64,000 nucleotides of DNA from assembly GCA_018659585.1 (NCBI GenBank), contig JABJMC010000006.1, forward strand, positions 62,001 to 126,000. Direction: 5' to 3'. The position numbers and the translations under genes were made by a program. This document shows, piece after piece, positions 23,394 through 33,342 of the stretch; within the stretch, counting starts at the first letter, position 1, and the number at the start of each line of letters is the position of its first letter. This stretch comes from Candidatus Peregrinibacteria bacterium. Its GTDB lineage: Bacteria; Patescibacteriota; Gracilibacteria; UBA1369; UBA12473. Below the pieces are notes generated by a model. It saw nothing but the letters and a program-made list of their open reading frames with translations. It was not told the DNA's origin and searched no databases.

Positions 23394-25366
23394 TGATTAT
23401 GTTTTACGAAAACAAAATAATTTGGAAAAAGAACCGAGAGGAGCGTCGCGCCGAACGTGAGGCTCGTCGCCTTGAACGACAAGGCTTAGAAGAATTTGAT
23501 GCCGTGGCTGAAACTACAGATGAGTTGTCAGATTTAACACACGAATTAATTGAACCTCGACCAGCTGAAACAGAATTAGAAGAATTAATTGATGAAATCG
23601 ATATTAAGAAAATCGATATGAGTCGTAATTTAATGAGTCAGGAAGCGAATCTTTATATAAATGGGCTTGATGATGAAACAGATCTATTTAAGAAAAGTTT
23701 TGCCGAGGATTTGAAAAAAACCCTAATGGCTCGAGATATTCCTATGCGTGAAAAAGGAAAAACAATCTACAACGATACAGATTTCCAGTATCGACGTTAT
23801 ATTGATGATGTTAGAGAGCAGTATCACGTGGAAGTCTGGGAGATTGACCAAAAAATTAAAGAAGCCGTGGCTAGGGGCGAAAGTGAAGAAGATGCCGTTG
23901 AATACTATCGAGAAGAATTTGATAAGCTAACTGAAAACGCAATTGTTGTTTTGGAAGCCTACAACAAAGCAATTCGGATGCTATTAGCTGTGGCTGGAAG
24001 CCAAACTGGCGTAGATAATTATATTGATGGTGGGGCTGAATGGAGTGAATTAGATGGATTTAATCGGAATGGTCGCGAATTAATGGAAAAAATGAGCCCG
24101 CCAGCGGGGATTTTGAGAGATTCGATGTCTTCAGATTTTGATATTGGCGCTTTTAGTTTAGAAAACATGGGTGATTGTGGTGAGAGTATTCAAATTATTG
24201 GCAAAATCCATGAAGGCGTAGAGCCACTTACTTCTGATGACTACAATCATGTAATTGATTCAATTGAAGTGTTTTTTGACCACAGTTTTGACCCCGAAAC
24301 ATCCGCTTCTTTAGAAAGATCCATTCGGGTTGTTGAGGATACGGGAATGATGACCGCAGTTTACGCTATGAATCAAAAACAACGTTATGAATTGGGAAAA
24401 CATATTGTGGAAAGATTTAAAAAAGACGATCCCGATCAAGCTAAAAAAGGAATAGAATTTTTAACGAGTACAAGTGTCCTAGATGTTGGCCAAGCTCAGA
24501 ATCTTCTAGAAGAGGGAATTGGGTGGGCCGCTGTATTTGATGACGAAGAATTAGAAGAAATTCACGCTATCCGCGATCAACTTGAGCAGTTACGCAAGCA
24601 ATGTGCTCGTGATATGAAAAAAGGATTGCCCATGAATATGGCCATGGAAAAGATTACTGGCTCAAACGGAATTCTTTATGAAATTGTTTTCCGCTTTGCC
24701 GCAATTGGAACGGTTTTACCATTTGTTTTGGGAATTAAAAACCCTGGGAATTGGGGTGAAATTGTTACTAATCCGATGTGGCTCGGATGTTTGGCTGTTT
24801 CGGGAGTGACTTTGGACCACGTAACTGGAGGGATTGGTAGTGGTTATACCTCGCAAGCAATTGCCGGGATTGGAGCCAAAACCGAAACTACCGAAGAATC
24901 TGAGGATCGCTATAAGTGGGCCGCCTTTAACCGCGTTGTCGGTGATAATTATCAGGCTCGAAAATATTTATTGGGATCCCGAATAGAAGGTTCTGACGGT
25001 TTTGAATATGACGCTGAAGTTTTGGGAGACATTATGTTGATGGCTCTGGATAGCGAAGAAAATATTTCGGATTTCCACTTTGATTTCGATGAATTTATTG
25101 AATATCAAATGGAAGAAGAACTTCATCACTTATCACAAACTGACCCTGATCTTGAGAACCCAGAGGAAGAAGCTCTCACGGTTTTGGCGGAACGATATGG
25201 AGCGACTTTAAATGATCAAGATCCATTAGGAATGACCCCTCCCGAAGGAATAGACGGTGTTGCTGATATTTGCGACCAACTTTTCCGAGTTATGGAAGCT
25301 AAAGAGTTGGGGGATGCCTTATTGATTTTTGAGGAGTCTGACGAAAAACGTGGAATTAATAATTAA
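23393..25366 (+). CDS. Large acidic orphan protein of the 22.9-33.3 kb cluster
   Basis: 657 aa. The start overlaps the previous stop; a second ATG lies six bases later. Residues 10-35 are Arg/Glu-rich helix (KKNREERRAEREARRLERQ). The main body is helical and acidic with no recognised domain. Around residues 425-475 there is a hydrophobic Gly-rich part (FRFAAIGTVLPFVLGI, MWLGCLAVSGVTLDHVTGG) that could be membrane-embedded. The C-terminus is acidic. It appears cotranscribed with the genes on both sides (gaps of -1 and 5 bases). The function is unknown; position suggests a part of the same membrane assembly. Confidence 0.75.
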   Translation: MIMFYENKIIWKKNREERRAEREARRLERQGLEEFDAVAETTDELSDLTHELIEPRPAETELEELIDEIDIKKIDMSRNLMSQEANLYINGLDDETDLFKKSFAEDLKKTLMARDIPMREKGKTIYNDTDFQYRRYIDDVREQYHVEVWEIDQKIKEAVARGESEEDAVEYYREEFDKLTENAIVVLEAYNKAIRMLLAVAGSQTGVDNYIDGGAEWSELDGFNRNGRELMEKMSPPAGILRDSMSSDFDIGAFSLENMGDCGESIQIIGKIHEGVEPLTSDDYNHVIDSIEVFFDHSFDPETSASLERSIRVVEDTGMMTAVYAMNQKQRYELGKHIVERFKKDDPDQAKKGIEFLTSTSVLDVGQAQNLLEEGIGWAAVFDDEELEEIHAIRDQLEQLRKQCARDMKKGLPMNMAMEKITGSNGILYEIVFRFAAIGTVLPFVLGIKNPGNWGEIVTNPMWLGCLAVSGVTLDHVTGGIGSGYTSQAIAGIGAKTETTEESEDRYKWAAFNRVVGDNYQARKYLLGSRIEGSDGFEYDAEVLGDIMLMALDSEENISDFHFDFDEFIEYQMEEELHHLSQTDPDLENPEEEALTVLAERYGATLNDQDPLGMTPPEGIDGVADICDQLFRVMEAKELGDALLIFEESDEKRGINN

Positions 25367-25371
25367 CTTTT

Positions 25372-26832
25372 ATGTCTGACGAAAAACCACAATTCGAAAT
25401 CTCTGCTGATGAGTTGATGTGGGATCAAATAGATCTCGACGCATCCTTGTCTCCAGAAGAGGCTAAAAAATATAAAAACCTTATCGGTGGTGGTTTGATT
25501 TTTGTAGATCCAATTGGCAATAACAATGCCAATGATTTCATGTATCTTTCGGAAGGAGATATTGAATCAATGATTTCTGAACACAGAGTTCCTGGAGATC
25601 GCAAAGTTTGGCTACATTCTTCTTACGGAGGAGAACTAGAAACTACTCTTGGTGAAATTAAACGCACTCGATTTATTGGTATTGTTGATGAAGACGGACA
25701 ACCAATGACTTTCTCCGCACCAGTACATGTGTCAGGAAAATTACTGCCAATTTTTTCTTTACCACCTGCCAATCAGAAACCAAATAAAGAAAAATCACAT
25801 CAAGAATCCCATGAAACCGAAGCCGATAAAAAAGATAAAGAAGAAGAAAGTCCCTTAATCGCCAAAATCAACGAAGATTTTGAAAACGGCTTAATCACCG
25901 AAGAGCAACGCGATGAATTTATTCAACTCGCCGAAGAAGAAAATTTAATTTACGTGGATATTAATGGCACGCCGCAATATCTTTCCAAGGAATACGTGCA
26001 ATGGTTAATTGATGAGGGAAATGATCCTAGTTTAGAGGTTGAAATAGTATTGTCAGCCACGGGCGAACATGAGGGTGAAAAAGTAGCTTTGGAAGAATTA
26101 ATTCCAATTTTAGATCGCCCAGATTCCGGTGGTGTTAGCAATCGCGTCGAAGAATCTAGCGTGGACGAAGAGAGTAAAGAAAAAGACATTCCAACTGATG
26201 CCGTTCCAATCCCCGAAGAAAAAGAGGGAGATGCGGACCCAAATCACATAGATTTACCAGAAGGATTTGCTCCACCAGAAAATCTCCAATCTTTATCTAA
26301 TGATCTGCCAAAAGTTTCGGCAGCCCTTCCTGGCGACGGAACTCTAGAAGAAAAAGATAGCATCAAAGTGTCTCACAAGGGAAGAGAGGAAGGAGTGGCT
26401 TTAAGTGATCGACCACATCAGATGTTAGTGGATCTTGGAGAAGAACAAGCAGAACTCGAGGAAGATAATCCTATGGACATGCTTCCGGATGGAATCAAAG
26501 CTCCACAAGCTCCTCAAAAAGGACCGGCTGGCCAGCAACAACAAAAACAGAAAGATGCCGAAAAAGAAGCTGCTAAAAAACAACAAAAAAACGTTGACGA
26601 TCAATTGAAGAAATCTGAAGAAGACGGAGAAAAGGAAGATGAACAAAAACCAAATCGTGTGAATAATAATTCTTTTCGGAGTGGTGGAGGAAAAGGAATC
26701 CTGCGAAAAGCTGCGCCGTGGGCTGTTGGGGGAGGGATAGGCCTTGGGATGGCTAGTCCGTTTGCTTTAAATTCTCTTAGTGCTAGTGCCCACTATGAAC
26801 CGTTATTATCTCTAATTTCTATACTTGTTTAA
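25372..26832 (+). CDS. Orphan acidic protein with C-terminal membrane span
   Basis: 486 aa. It contains repeated 'DIEFMYLS/YLSK-EY' segments: NDFMYLSEGDIESMI at residue 60 and TPQYLSKEYVQWLIDEGND at about 200, each followed by a V-L-G/E strand, which suggests two copies of one small domain. A long acidic and Gln/Lys-rich linker follows (QQQQKQKDAEKEAAKKQQK), then a Gly-rich hydrophobic end (AAPWAVGGGIGLGMASPFAL) that could cross the membrane. It lies five bases after the previous gene and nine before the TrbL-like gene. No known family. Confidence 0.75.
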   Translation: MSDEKPQFEISADELMWDQIDLDASLSPEEAKKYKNLIGGGLIFVDPIGNNNANDFMYLSEGDIESMISEHRVPGDRKVWLHSSYGGELETTLGEIKRTRFIGIVDEDGQPMTFSAPVHVSGKLLPIFSLPPANQKPNKEKSHQESHETEADKKDKEEESPLIAKINEDFENGLITEEQRDEFIQLAEEENLIYVDINGTPQYLSKEYVQWLIDEGNDPSLEVEIVLSATGEHEGEKVALEELIPILDRPDSGGVSNRVEESSVDEESKEKDIPTDAVPIPEEKEGDADPNHIDLPEGFAPPENLQSLSNDLPKVSAALPGDGTLEEKDSIKVSHKGREEGVALSDRPHQMLVDLGEEQAELEEDNPMDMLPDGIKAPQAPQKGPAGQQQQKQKDAEKEAAKKQQKNVDDQLKKSEEDGEKEDEQKPNRVNNNSFRSGGGKGILRKAAPWAVGGGIGLGMASPFALNSLSASAHYEPLLSLISILV

Positions 26833-26841
26833 AAAATCATC

Positions 26842-29235
26842 ATGAAAAAGTGGCTTACAAAAATCAAAAATTGGATCGATAACAAAGGATTAATAAAAAT
26901 CTTAGTCCCACTCGCTGTCTTGGTAATTGCCATAGTGGTTCTACCAGATATAGTGGGAGCAGATGAACCTAGCGAGGCTTCAAAAAAAGTCGAAGAGGTA
27001 AAAGCAAACCTAGTGGCCACAGTCATTACTTTCCACGCCTTTTTACAGGCTTTATTGTACCCAGTGGTGATGATTGCGAGTGCTTTAATGGATAACGAAA
27101 TTCTTTTGAGTCCAGAAATGGAAAGTAAGATTTTGGGTATTTGGGTGGAAATTCGAAACTGGGTAAATATTATTTTTGTTTTAGTGTTGGTGGGAATTGC
27201 GCTTTATAACGTTATGGGTGTTGCCGGTGATGGTAGTAATTACGCCTTAAAAGCTATTTTGCCGAAAATTGTGATTGGTTTGATTGCTGTGAATTTCTCG
27301 TTCTTAGCAGTGAAACTAATGATTGATTCGGTGGGAGTGTTAACCGAGGCGGTGTATGCTTTACCAACGAATTTTATAACCTGGGATAGTTATGCCGATG
27401 ATCTAGAATTGCGGTTATGTAGAAGTAGTGAAAGCAGTACTGCAGAAGGTGAAAAAGTGAAGGATTTAGGCCCCAAAAAGGTAAAAGATGCCTCGGTTTT
27501 GGGTATGATTTTTTGTGAAATCGAAAACCCTGAGGCTGCGGCTGATGATAAGGTGTTAAGCGGTCTTTTTAGTCCCACTGGAGAAACTTATTTCAGTCAT
27601 TTTGGAGAACATAATGCCACGGCCTCGATTATGATTAATATGGGCTTAACCGCGGATGCTGATGTGGTTAAGTTAGACGAGGGAGGATTAGATGAGTTAG
27701 CAGCCATGGCGATTCACGCTTTATTTGGAATTTTCTTGTTTTTAATGTTTGGATTTGCCTTTGTGGCGTTGGTGGTGGTGCTCATTGCTCGATTGATTAT
27801 TTTGTGGATTTGTTTAGCCTTATCGCCACTAATTGTGCTGTTCTTTGTATTCCCAGATATTGCTAATTTTGGGGGTGGAGAAATGGATCTTAAAGATAAA
27901 TTCTTAAAGCACTTATTTGTGCCTTTGGTAATTGGAGTGGTGCTTTCCATTGGCTTTACTATGTTAAATGTTTTATATGACTCTGAATCTGGACAATGGA
28001 CCAAGCAATTAGGTCCCAATGTTGAATTTGGTCAGTTAGATACAACTTCCGTTGATGTGGCCGAAATGACCACTACTTTAGGAAAAGACATTACTGACTT
28101 CCAAGATTTATTAATTGCGATTTGTGCAGTGTTGATTATTTGGATTGGAGTATTTGCAGCCGCGGATCAGACAGTGGCTAGCAGTGTTACTTCTACTATT
28201 AAGGGTGCTGGTGAAAGTGTTGGTAAGTTCATTGCCAAGACTCCACTCTATATGACTACTATCCCTGTGCCAGGTATGGGTGACGAAAAAGGTGATATGT
28301 CGTTGATGTCATTGATGAAATTGCCGAAGATGAAGGCTAATGCTCGGGATAATAAAAGTTCCGAACAAGCACGAGACGTTGGTAAACATATTGGAATGCT
28401 AGAGGCTGATTTAGGTGATAAGTTTGAGGACTCAAAAACAAAAATGCGTGATGCTACGGGTGGTCCAGCGGAAGCACAGGTTTTACAAGAATATATGATG
28501 AATAAAGGTGCTGATGATAACCAGGGTTACATTGCTAAACTTTTAGGAGAGTCAGAAGGGTTAGGTTTAAATAATCCAGGTTGGCAAGAAAAAATTAAAG
28601 AATGGAAAGAGGATGGTACGCTAGCAAGTCAATTAGAATCAGGAGAATTACATGAGCATATCAACGGTGTGTCTTCTGGCGGGTTAGACCCAACTGAGGG
28701 TGATGGTTGGGGGACTTCAGATGTTTCCGATGGCTCCGCCTCTGGTAGTGCTGGTACAGATTCTGGTGACAGTAGTACAACTTCTACGACTGATGTAGGC
28801 ACTGACTTATCTACCCTTAATGATGAAGGTCATGAAAATATGGATGATGATGAAGCCGCTCCTGTTAGACAACAAATAGTTAGTGGCTTATTAACTGCTG
28901 GTAGTGACCAAGAACCTACTATGCAAGGAGCCTTTAGTGGTATTAATTTTGAAGATGAGAATGACCAAGTTAGAGCCAATTTAGAAGCAACTTTAACTGA
29001 GGCTCGAACGGGTGGTCGAAAGAGTGGAGAAATAAGTACTATTATTAATGAAGCCTTTGATGGAATGGCTATTGGTGGTGATGGCAAGATTAGTGCCGCG
29101 CAATATACGGAGCGTTTGAAAGATGCTATAACTGCTCATCCACCGAAGCCAGCCACTGCTGAAGAAGCTCCTGGTGAAGGTGAGCCTCTGGTTCCTCCCT
29201 CTCCAACTCCGGGAGGAGGGGAAGAGGAAGGATAA
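26842..29235 (+). CDS. Polytopic membrane protein, TrbL/VirB6-like
   Basis: 797 aa. After an N-terminal span (LIKILVPLAVLVIAIVVLP, residues 18-36), hydrophobic helices lie at about 55-80, 107-130, 140-165, then a loop, then about 290-345 (LFGIFLFLMFGFAFVALVVV, LWICLALSPLIVLFFVF), 360-375 and 425-440. The order of spans with a long central loop and the words LWICLALSPL and TVASSVTSTIKGAG resemble TrbL/VirB6 channel proteins of type IV secretion. The C-terminal 330 residues are soluble, Ser/Thr/Gly-rich, with a calcium-loop-like IGGDGKISAAQYTERL near the end. No secretion ATPase is in the window, so the system remains hypothetical. Confidence 0.7.
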   Translation: MKKWLTKIKNWIDNKGLIKILVPLAVLVIAIVVLPDIVGADEPSEASKKVEEVKANLVATVITFHAFLQALLYPVVMIASALMDNEILLSPEMESKILGIWVEIRNWVNIIFVLVLVGIALYNVMGVAGDGSNYALKAILPKIVIGLIAVNFSFLAVKLMIDSVGVLTEAVYALPTNFITWDSYADDLELRLCRSSESSTAEGEKVKDLGPKKVKDASVLGMIFCEIENPEAAADDKVLSGLFSPTGETYFSHFGEHNATASIMINMGLTADADVVKLDEGGLDELAAMAIHALFGIFLFLMFGFAFVALVVVLIARLIILWICLALSPLIVLFFVFPDIANFGGGEMDLKDKFLKHLFVPLVIGVVLSIGFTMLNVLYDSESGQWTKQLGPNVEFGQLDTTSVDVAEMTTTLGKDITDFQDLLIAICAVLIIWIGVFAAADQTVASSVTSTIKGAGESVGKFIAKTPLYMTTIPVPGMGDEKGDMSLMSLMKLPKMKANARDNKSSEQARDVGKHIGMLEADLGDKFEDSKTKMRDATGGPAEAQVLQEYMMNKGADDNQGYIAKLLGESEGLGLNNPGWQEKIKEWKEDGTLASQLESGELHEHINGVSSGGLDPTEGDGWGTSDVSDGSASGSAGTDSGDSSTTSTTDVGTDLSTLNDEGHENMDDDEAAPVRQQIVSGLLTAGSDQEPTMQGAFSGINFEDENDQVRANLEATLTEARTGGRKSGEISTIINEAFDGMAIGGDGKISAAQYTERLKDAITAHPPKPATAEEAPGEGEPLVPPSPTPGGGEEEG

Positions 29236-29247
29236 TCAGCCTAAGTC

Positions 29248-29275
29248 TTGACAAATAATATATAAATGATATAAA
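29248..29275 (+). promoter_or_regulatory. Strong consensus promoter of the 1342-aa protein gene
   Basis: TTGACA (29248-29253), 16 bases, TATAAA (29270-29275), 22 bases before the ATG at 29298. This is the best -35 match in the window and suggests high expression. Confidence 0.75.
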
Positions 29276-29297
29276 GATAGAAAAATAAAAAAATATT

Positions 29298-32200
29298 ATG
29301 TTAGACCCTAAAATACTAAAACTCGATTGGCTCCAAACCGGCTCGCTCGCCGGAGGCCACCGTTTTGTGTTTCAAATGGGTCCTGGTGGCGGACAAGGCG
29401 GGGGAAACCCGGGTGAAGATAGTTCTTCCTCTCAAATAGCGGCGGCCGAAGCGCAACAACAAGAGGCGCTAGATCGTCAAGAACGCCAAGAAGAACAAGA
29501 GCAAGTAGATGATGGCAATCCATCCTCGCAACGTCGCAATCAACAACATATTCGCCGTTTAGAACAGTTATCAGCTCGTGATGCTATTAGTGGGGAAACC
29601 TTGGCTCAGGCCACGGATGCCCTCCAAAGTAATGATCGCTACCGCCAAAGTGCGGCTCGCTTACTGGCAGTGCAACGCATTAACGGCGCTACTTTTGACA
29701 CAGCTTACGAATGTTTAGAAAGCGGGAATAACAGTGAAAAAGCCCTGGCTCGTGGATTTGTTTCTGGACGTCTTACACAAGACTCTTTTACCAGTGCTGT
29801 TTCGGATTTAGATAGTAATGACCAGTATGAATCACGGCTCGCGCGACGACTTGCTATGCGCCGTATCAACGGCGAAGAATACGAACGGGCGCGCGAAGGA
29901 CTCAGGAGCACTGATGTTGATGTGCAGCGTGCTTCTCAAATGTTGGCTCTGGGTGGTTTAACACCGCAGGCTTTCCGTGATGAATTACAAATGGCCGCTC
30001 GGGCGAATGAGGAGGCCCAGCTTAATCCAGAAGAAGAAACCTCTCCGGTGGATGCGCAACGCGAACGAACTCATGATCAAATTATAGAGCTACTTTTACA
30101 AGCTAATGTTTTGATCGAAGAACTTCCGGAACGCGAACGAACTCGTCCGCTACTCCGTCTTCGCAATAATTTGCGAGACATCAACACTCGCGATACTCAA
30201 AACCAAACCGCTTTATCTGTTCTTTTACGCCAAATTAATGAGGAGGAAGAACATCTCACCGAAAAAGAACGTAATGAAATTTGGAACTTTACCGCTGATA
30301 CTAAAGACGAATTTACTCAATTTAGAGAGCGATTAGGGCAAATGGATTTAACTTCTAGCCAACGCAAAAACATTATTCGATTAAAAGCCGAAGAATACGA
30401 TATTGAAGAAAGATTTATAACTGAAGCTAAGATTTTTGATTCTATTATGAAAGCTTCCTCTAGCATGGTTTTACAGGAAAGACGACGTGAACAAATGATT
30501 GAGGAGGCCACTCAAACTTCGGGTATTAATATTGAAAAAGGCACCCAAATTCAGTACGTCACACCAAATGCGATTAGTGGAAATATGCAGACCGTCACCA
30601 TTCATAATGTTGAAACAGTGGTGGCCCCAATCATGAACCGTCAGGGCGAAGTAATTGGGTCGCAACCAACTAACTTACGCATTCATTTAGATAATGGCGA
30701 AACTCATTCTTTGGGACGTTTTATTAAATGGGTGGAAGCGGCTGATGTTCACGAAACTATCAATTCTCAGGCTGAATTAGATCAAAAACTAGGCTTACCA
30801 GAATTAGGAGTCACTCTTCAGTCTGGACAACAATTAGAATACAACACTGGCTATAACGTAAATCGAAAAGGAAATATCGTTCCTCAGCGCGACAATGTTC
30901 AAGTGGTTTCAGTTAGTGACAATGGCGTGGAATTAGCTGAACCAGTGGTCACTTTGACCCCGGAACAAGCCCCGCACGTTGGACTTACTGCGCCGCGAAT
31001 GTCCCGAGAAATGAATCTGGGTGAATTTGCTAAATGGGCGCGGCGCAACGAAGCTATGCCTGATGTGACAAATCTTCCTGCTTTACGCGAGCATTTACGC
31101 AACATGAGCAATCATCGCAATCAGACTATGAATCGCAGCCCACAGGCTTATCCACCAATTCGCGTGGAAAAAGATGAAGTTGTGAAGTTTGGCGATGAAA
31201 ATGGACGCAAGTTTCAAATCAAAAAAGCTGATGATGATGAAGTGACTTTTCAAGACGGAACCAAGATGACTTTACCGGCTTTCTTGGTGTGGGCCCGCAA
31301 TAACAATGTAGAAAGCTCCATGCCAGAACCAGAAAGTGAAAGGGCCGCTGATGCAGCTTCTAATTTAGGCGATGAACCTCGTAAAAAAGCCAAAGAAAAT
31401 GCTTTCAAAAAAGCTATGGCCGATATTTTTAGTGGCAATAAAAAAACTGATGACGGAAAATCTTTCTTTGAAAAAATGGATCCGTATATCCCCTCTCGCG
31501 AACATCCTTATGGTTATTTTCAAGAGCTTTATGCCCAAACAACATTCCTTTCTATGATGGATATTTACAACATGGGTAAGGAAATTATTGAACTTGTCAA
31601 ACGTAAACACCAACGTCGTTCTAAAAGTCGTTTTGGTAACGTTGGTAAAAATCTTCCAGGAGTACTAGGAACAGAAATGAATCGTATTACTCAAGCCGCG
31701 GAAAACGAAGAGGTAAATCAGTATAAAGAAGCCATGGAACAATGGGGTGTCTGGGAAGTCTTATCTCAGCTACATGGGACAAGCAGTAAGGATGAAGCCA
31801 AGGCTTGTTTCCTTGTATTAACTGAAAAGGGTGAACTCCGGTGGGATGACATGCGCATGTGGGGGACTTTGAATATTTTGACTTCTAAATTTACGCATGA
31901 GGGAGCCAAGTTGTTTATTCCTATTAATGAAAAGCCACAACCTCACCCTGAAACCGGGATCAAAACCTCTGGTGAAGATCGCGCTCGTGAAGCCATGGAT
32001 GCTTTGTGGGGAGAAGGTCAGGGAGCAGATTGGTTTAGTAAAAACACCAATGCTTTTAATAGCAATAAAAGTGCTTACGAATACAAAGGTAAAACTTTGG
32101 AGCATGATCCGAAATCTACTGGAGGTCTAGCTGGTGAGTTGACTCGTCTTTTAAAAGAATGGAAAACAGGTAAATACGTTAATCCGCATGAGTATGAAGA

Positions 32201-33326
32201 GCTAATCGATTTTGGAATTAAGTACGGTAAAATGTCTGGTGAAGAAAAGATCTTTTTCTTGTTTGAAGGTATCACTGCCAAGTGTCCTTCGGGTCCAATG
32301 TCTGGCATGACACTCTTGCATTTAGATCGTATTGGTGAATTGGATGGTGTTTATTTGAACCAATTTCCAATGTTGGACTTTTTTACTAACAAACTTCCTA
32401 AACCACAGCATCCTAAGTTTATTTCTGGAGAAACAGATGAAGTCCCAAAAGGAGGATATAAAGTTGAAGATTTTGAATATTTTAGAGATAAATATTTTAA
32501 AGAGGATTCAAAAAATTGTGAAGTTAGTAAGAATTTCTCTAAATTTTTGTGGGAACACATGGTGGTGGATCCTTACTTTAGATTGCGTTTATCAAAAGGT
32601 CTACGTCGCGCGGAAGCCATGGATCATGATGATGCTCATATCTTTATTCCACCGGCTGGTTTAGAGGAGTTAGGTAACTTAACTCGTTCCTACCAAGGTA
32701 ACCAAAAGTTCTTCACCCCTGAGGGTTACAAAAATGGTTACTGTGGATTTAATCAATATATTGTTAGTTTAAGTAATCGTTACGAGGAGCTTAATCAAAC
32801 TTTGAATAACACCAAAGAGCCAAATATTAGAAAGGCTTTAGAAGATTTAATTAAAGAAACCGAAGATCAAATGATGAATGGTGTTCAAGGGTATCTGCTT
32901 TATGATTCTTATTTAAGTGGCCGAAATGACCAAAGAGATCCTGCCCGGGCTCGTCTAGACCGCGAACACTACAAACAAGTAGCGGTTAATGATTTAAGCT
33001 CCGGCGATGATTTTACAGTTGGTCAGCACCAAGCTCAACTTAGTAATTTAGTAAAAGAAGTCTGTGAGGATTATGGTATTGATTGGCAAAAAGAAATGCT
33101 TTTTGAAGGCGCTAGTTACAATGATCGTCAAAAACAAAGTGATATTGCCGCGGGAATTGATAATTTCTTGAAAAACAGTCTTCCACAAAAAATTATAGAA
33201 ATGGGCCCCAAACAAATGTTTGCAATTGTAAAGAGAAGAAAATTAGCTGCTCAGAACGGAAATCATCACGATGAAAATGCTTTGCGCGGAATTCCAGATT
33301 CAAACAACTGGGTTACTCTTAAATAA
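29298..33326 (+). CDS. Giant soluble orphan protein with two kinds of internal repeat
   Basis: 1342 aa. The N-terminus is Gly-rich and then Gln/Glu-rich. Residues about 80-235 hold four or five helical repeats of about 33 residues with the words RLLAVQRINGATFDTA, RGFVSGRLTQDSFTSA and RRLAMRRINGEEYERA. Residues about 400-670 hold three copies of a beta-plus-helix domain ending in HSLGRFIKWVEAADV, MNLGEFAKWARRNEAM and MTLPAFLVWARNNNV. The C-terminal half has no recognised domain. No signal peptide or membrane span is seen. It has its own consensus promoter and follows the TrbL-like gene. It may be a scaffold or an effector of that locus. Confidence 0.8.
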   Translation: MLDPKILKLDWLQTGSLAGGHRFVFQMGPGGGQGGGNPGEDSSSSQIAAAEAQQQEALDRQERQEEQEQVDDGNPSSQRRNQQHIRRLEQLSARDAISGETLAQATDALQSNDRYRQSAARLLAVQRINGATFDTAYECLESGNNSEKALARGFVSGRLTQDSFTSAVSDLDSNDQYESRLARRLAMRRINGEEYERAREGLRSTDVDVQRASQMLALGGLTPQAFRDELQMAARANEEAQLNPEEETSPVDAQRERTHDQIIELLLQANVLIEELPERERTRPLLRLRNNLRDINTRDTQNQTALSVLLRQINEEEEHLTEKERNEIWNFTADTKDEFTQFRERLGQMDLTSSQRKNIIRLKAEEYDIEERFITEAKIFDSIMKASSSMVLQERRREQMIEEATQTSGINIEKGTQIQYVTPNAISGNMQTVTIHNVETVVAPIMNRQGEVIGSQPTNLRIHLDNGETHSLGRFIKWVEAADVHETINSQAELDQKLGLPELGVTLQSGQQLEYNTGYNVNRKGNIVPQRDNVQVVSVSDNGVELAEPVVTLTPEQAPHVGLTAPRMSREMNLGEFAKWARRNEAMPDVTNLPALREHLRNMSNHRNQTMNRSPQAYPPIRVEKDEVVKFGDENGRKFQIKKADDDEVTFQDGTKMTLPAFLVWARNNNVESSMPEPESERAADAASNLGDEPRKKAKENAFKKAMADIFSGNKKTDDGKSFFEKMDPYIPSREHPYGYFQELYAQTTFLSMMDIYNMGKEIIELVKRKHQRRSKSRFGNVGKNLPGVLGTEMNRITQAAENEEVNQYKEAMEQWGVWEVLSQLHGTSSKDEAKACFLVLTEKGELRWDDMRMWGTLNILTSKFTHEGAKLFIPINEKPQPHPETGIKTSGEDRAREAMDALWGEGQGADWFSKNTNAFNSNKSAYEYKGKTLEHDPKSTGGLAGELTRLLKEWKTGKYVNPHEYEELIDFGIKYGKMSGEEKIFFLFEGITAKCPSGPMSGMTLLHLDRIGELDGVYLNQFPMLDFFTNKLPKPQHPKFISGETDEVPKGGYKVEDFEYFRDKYFKEDSKNCEVSKNFSKFLWEHMVVDPYFRLRLSKGLRRAEAMDHDDAHIFIPPAGLEELGNLTRSYQGNQKFFTPEGYKNGYCGFNQYIVSLSNRYEELNQTLNNTKEPNIRKALEDLIKETEDQMMNGVQGYLLYDSYLSGRNDQRDPARARLDREHYKQVAVNDLSSGDDFTVGQHQAQLSNLVKEVCEDYGIDWQKEMLFEGASYNDRQKQSDIAAGIDNFLKNSLPQKIIEMGPKQMFAIVKRRKLAAQNGNHHDENALRGIPDSNNWVTLK

Positions 33327-33342
33327 AGATCCCTGAGGGTTA

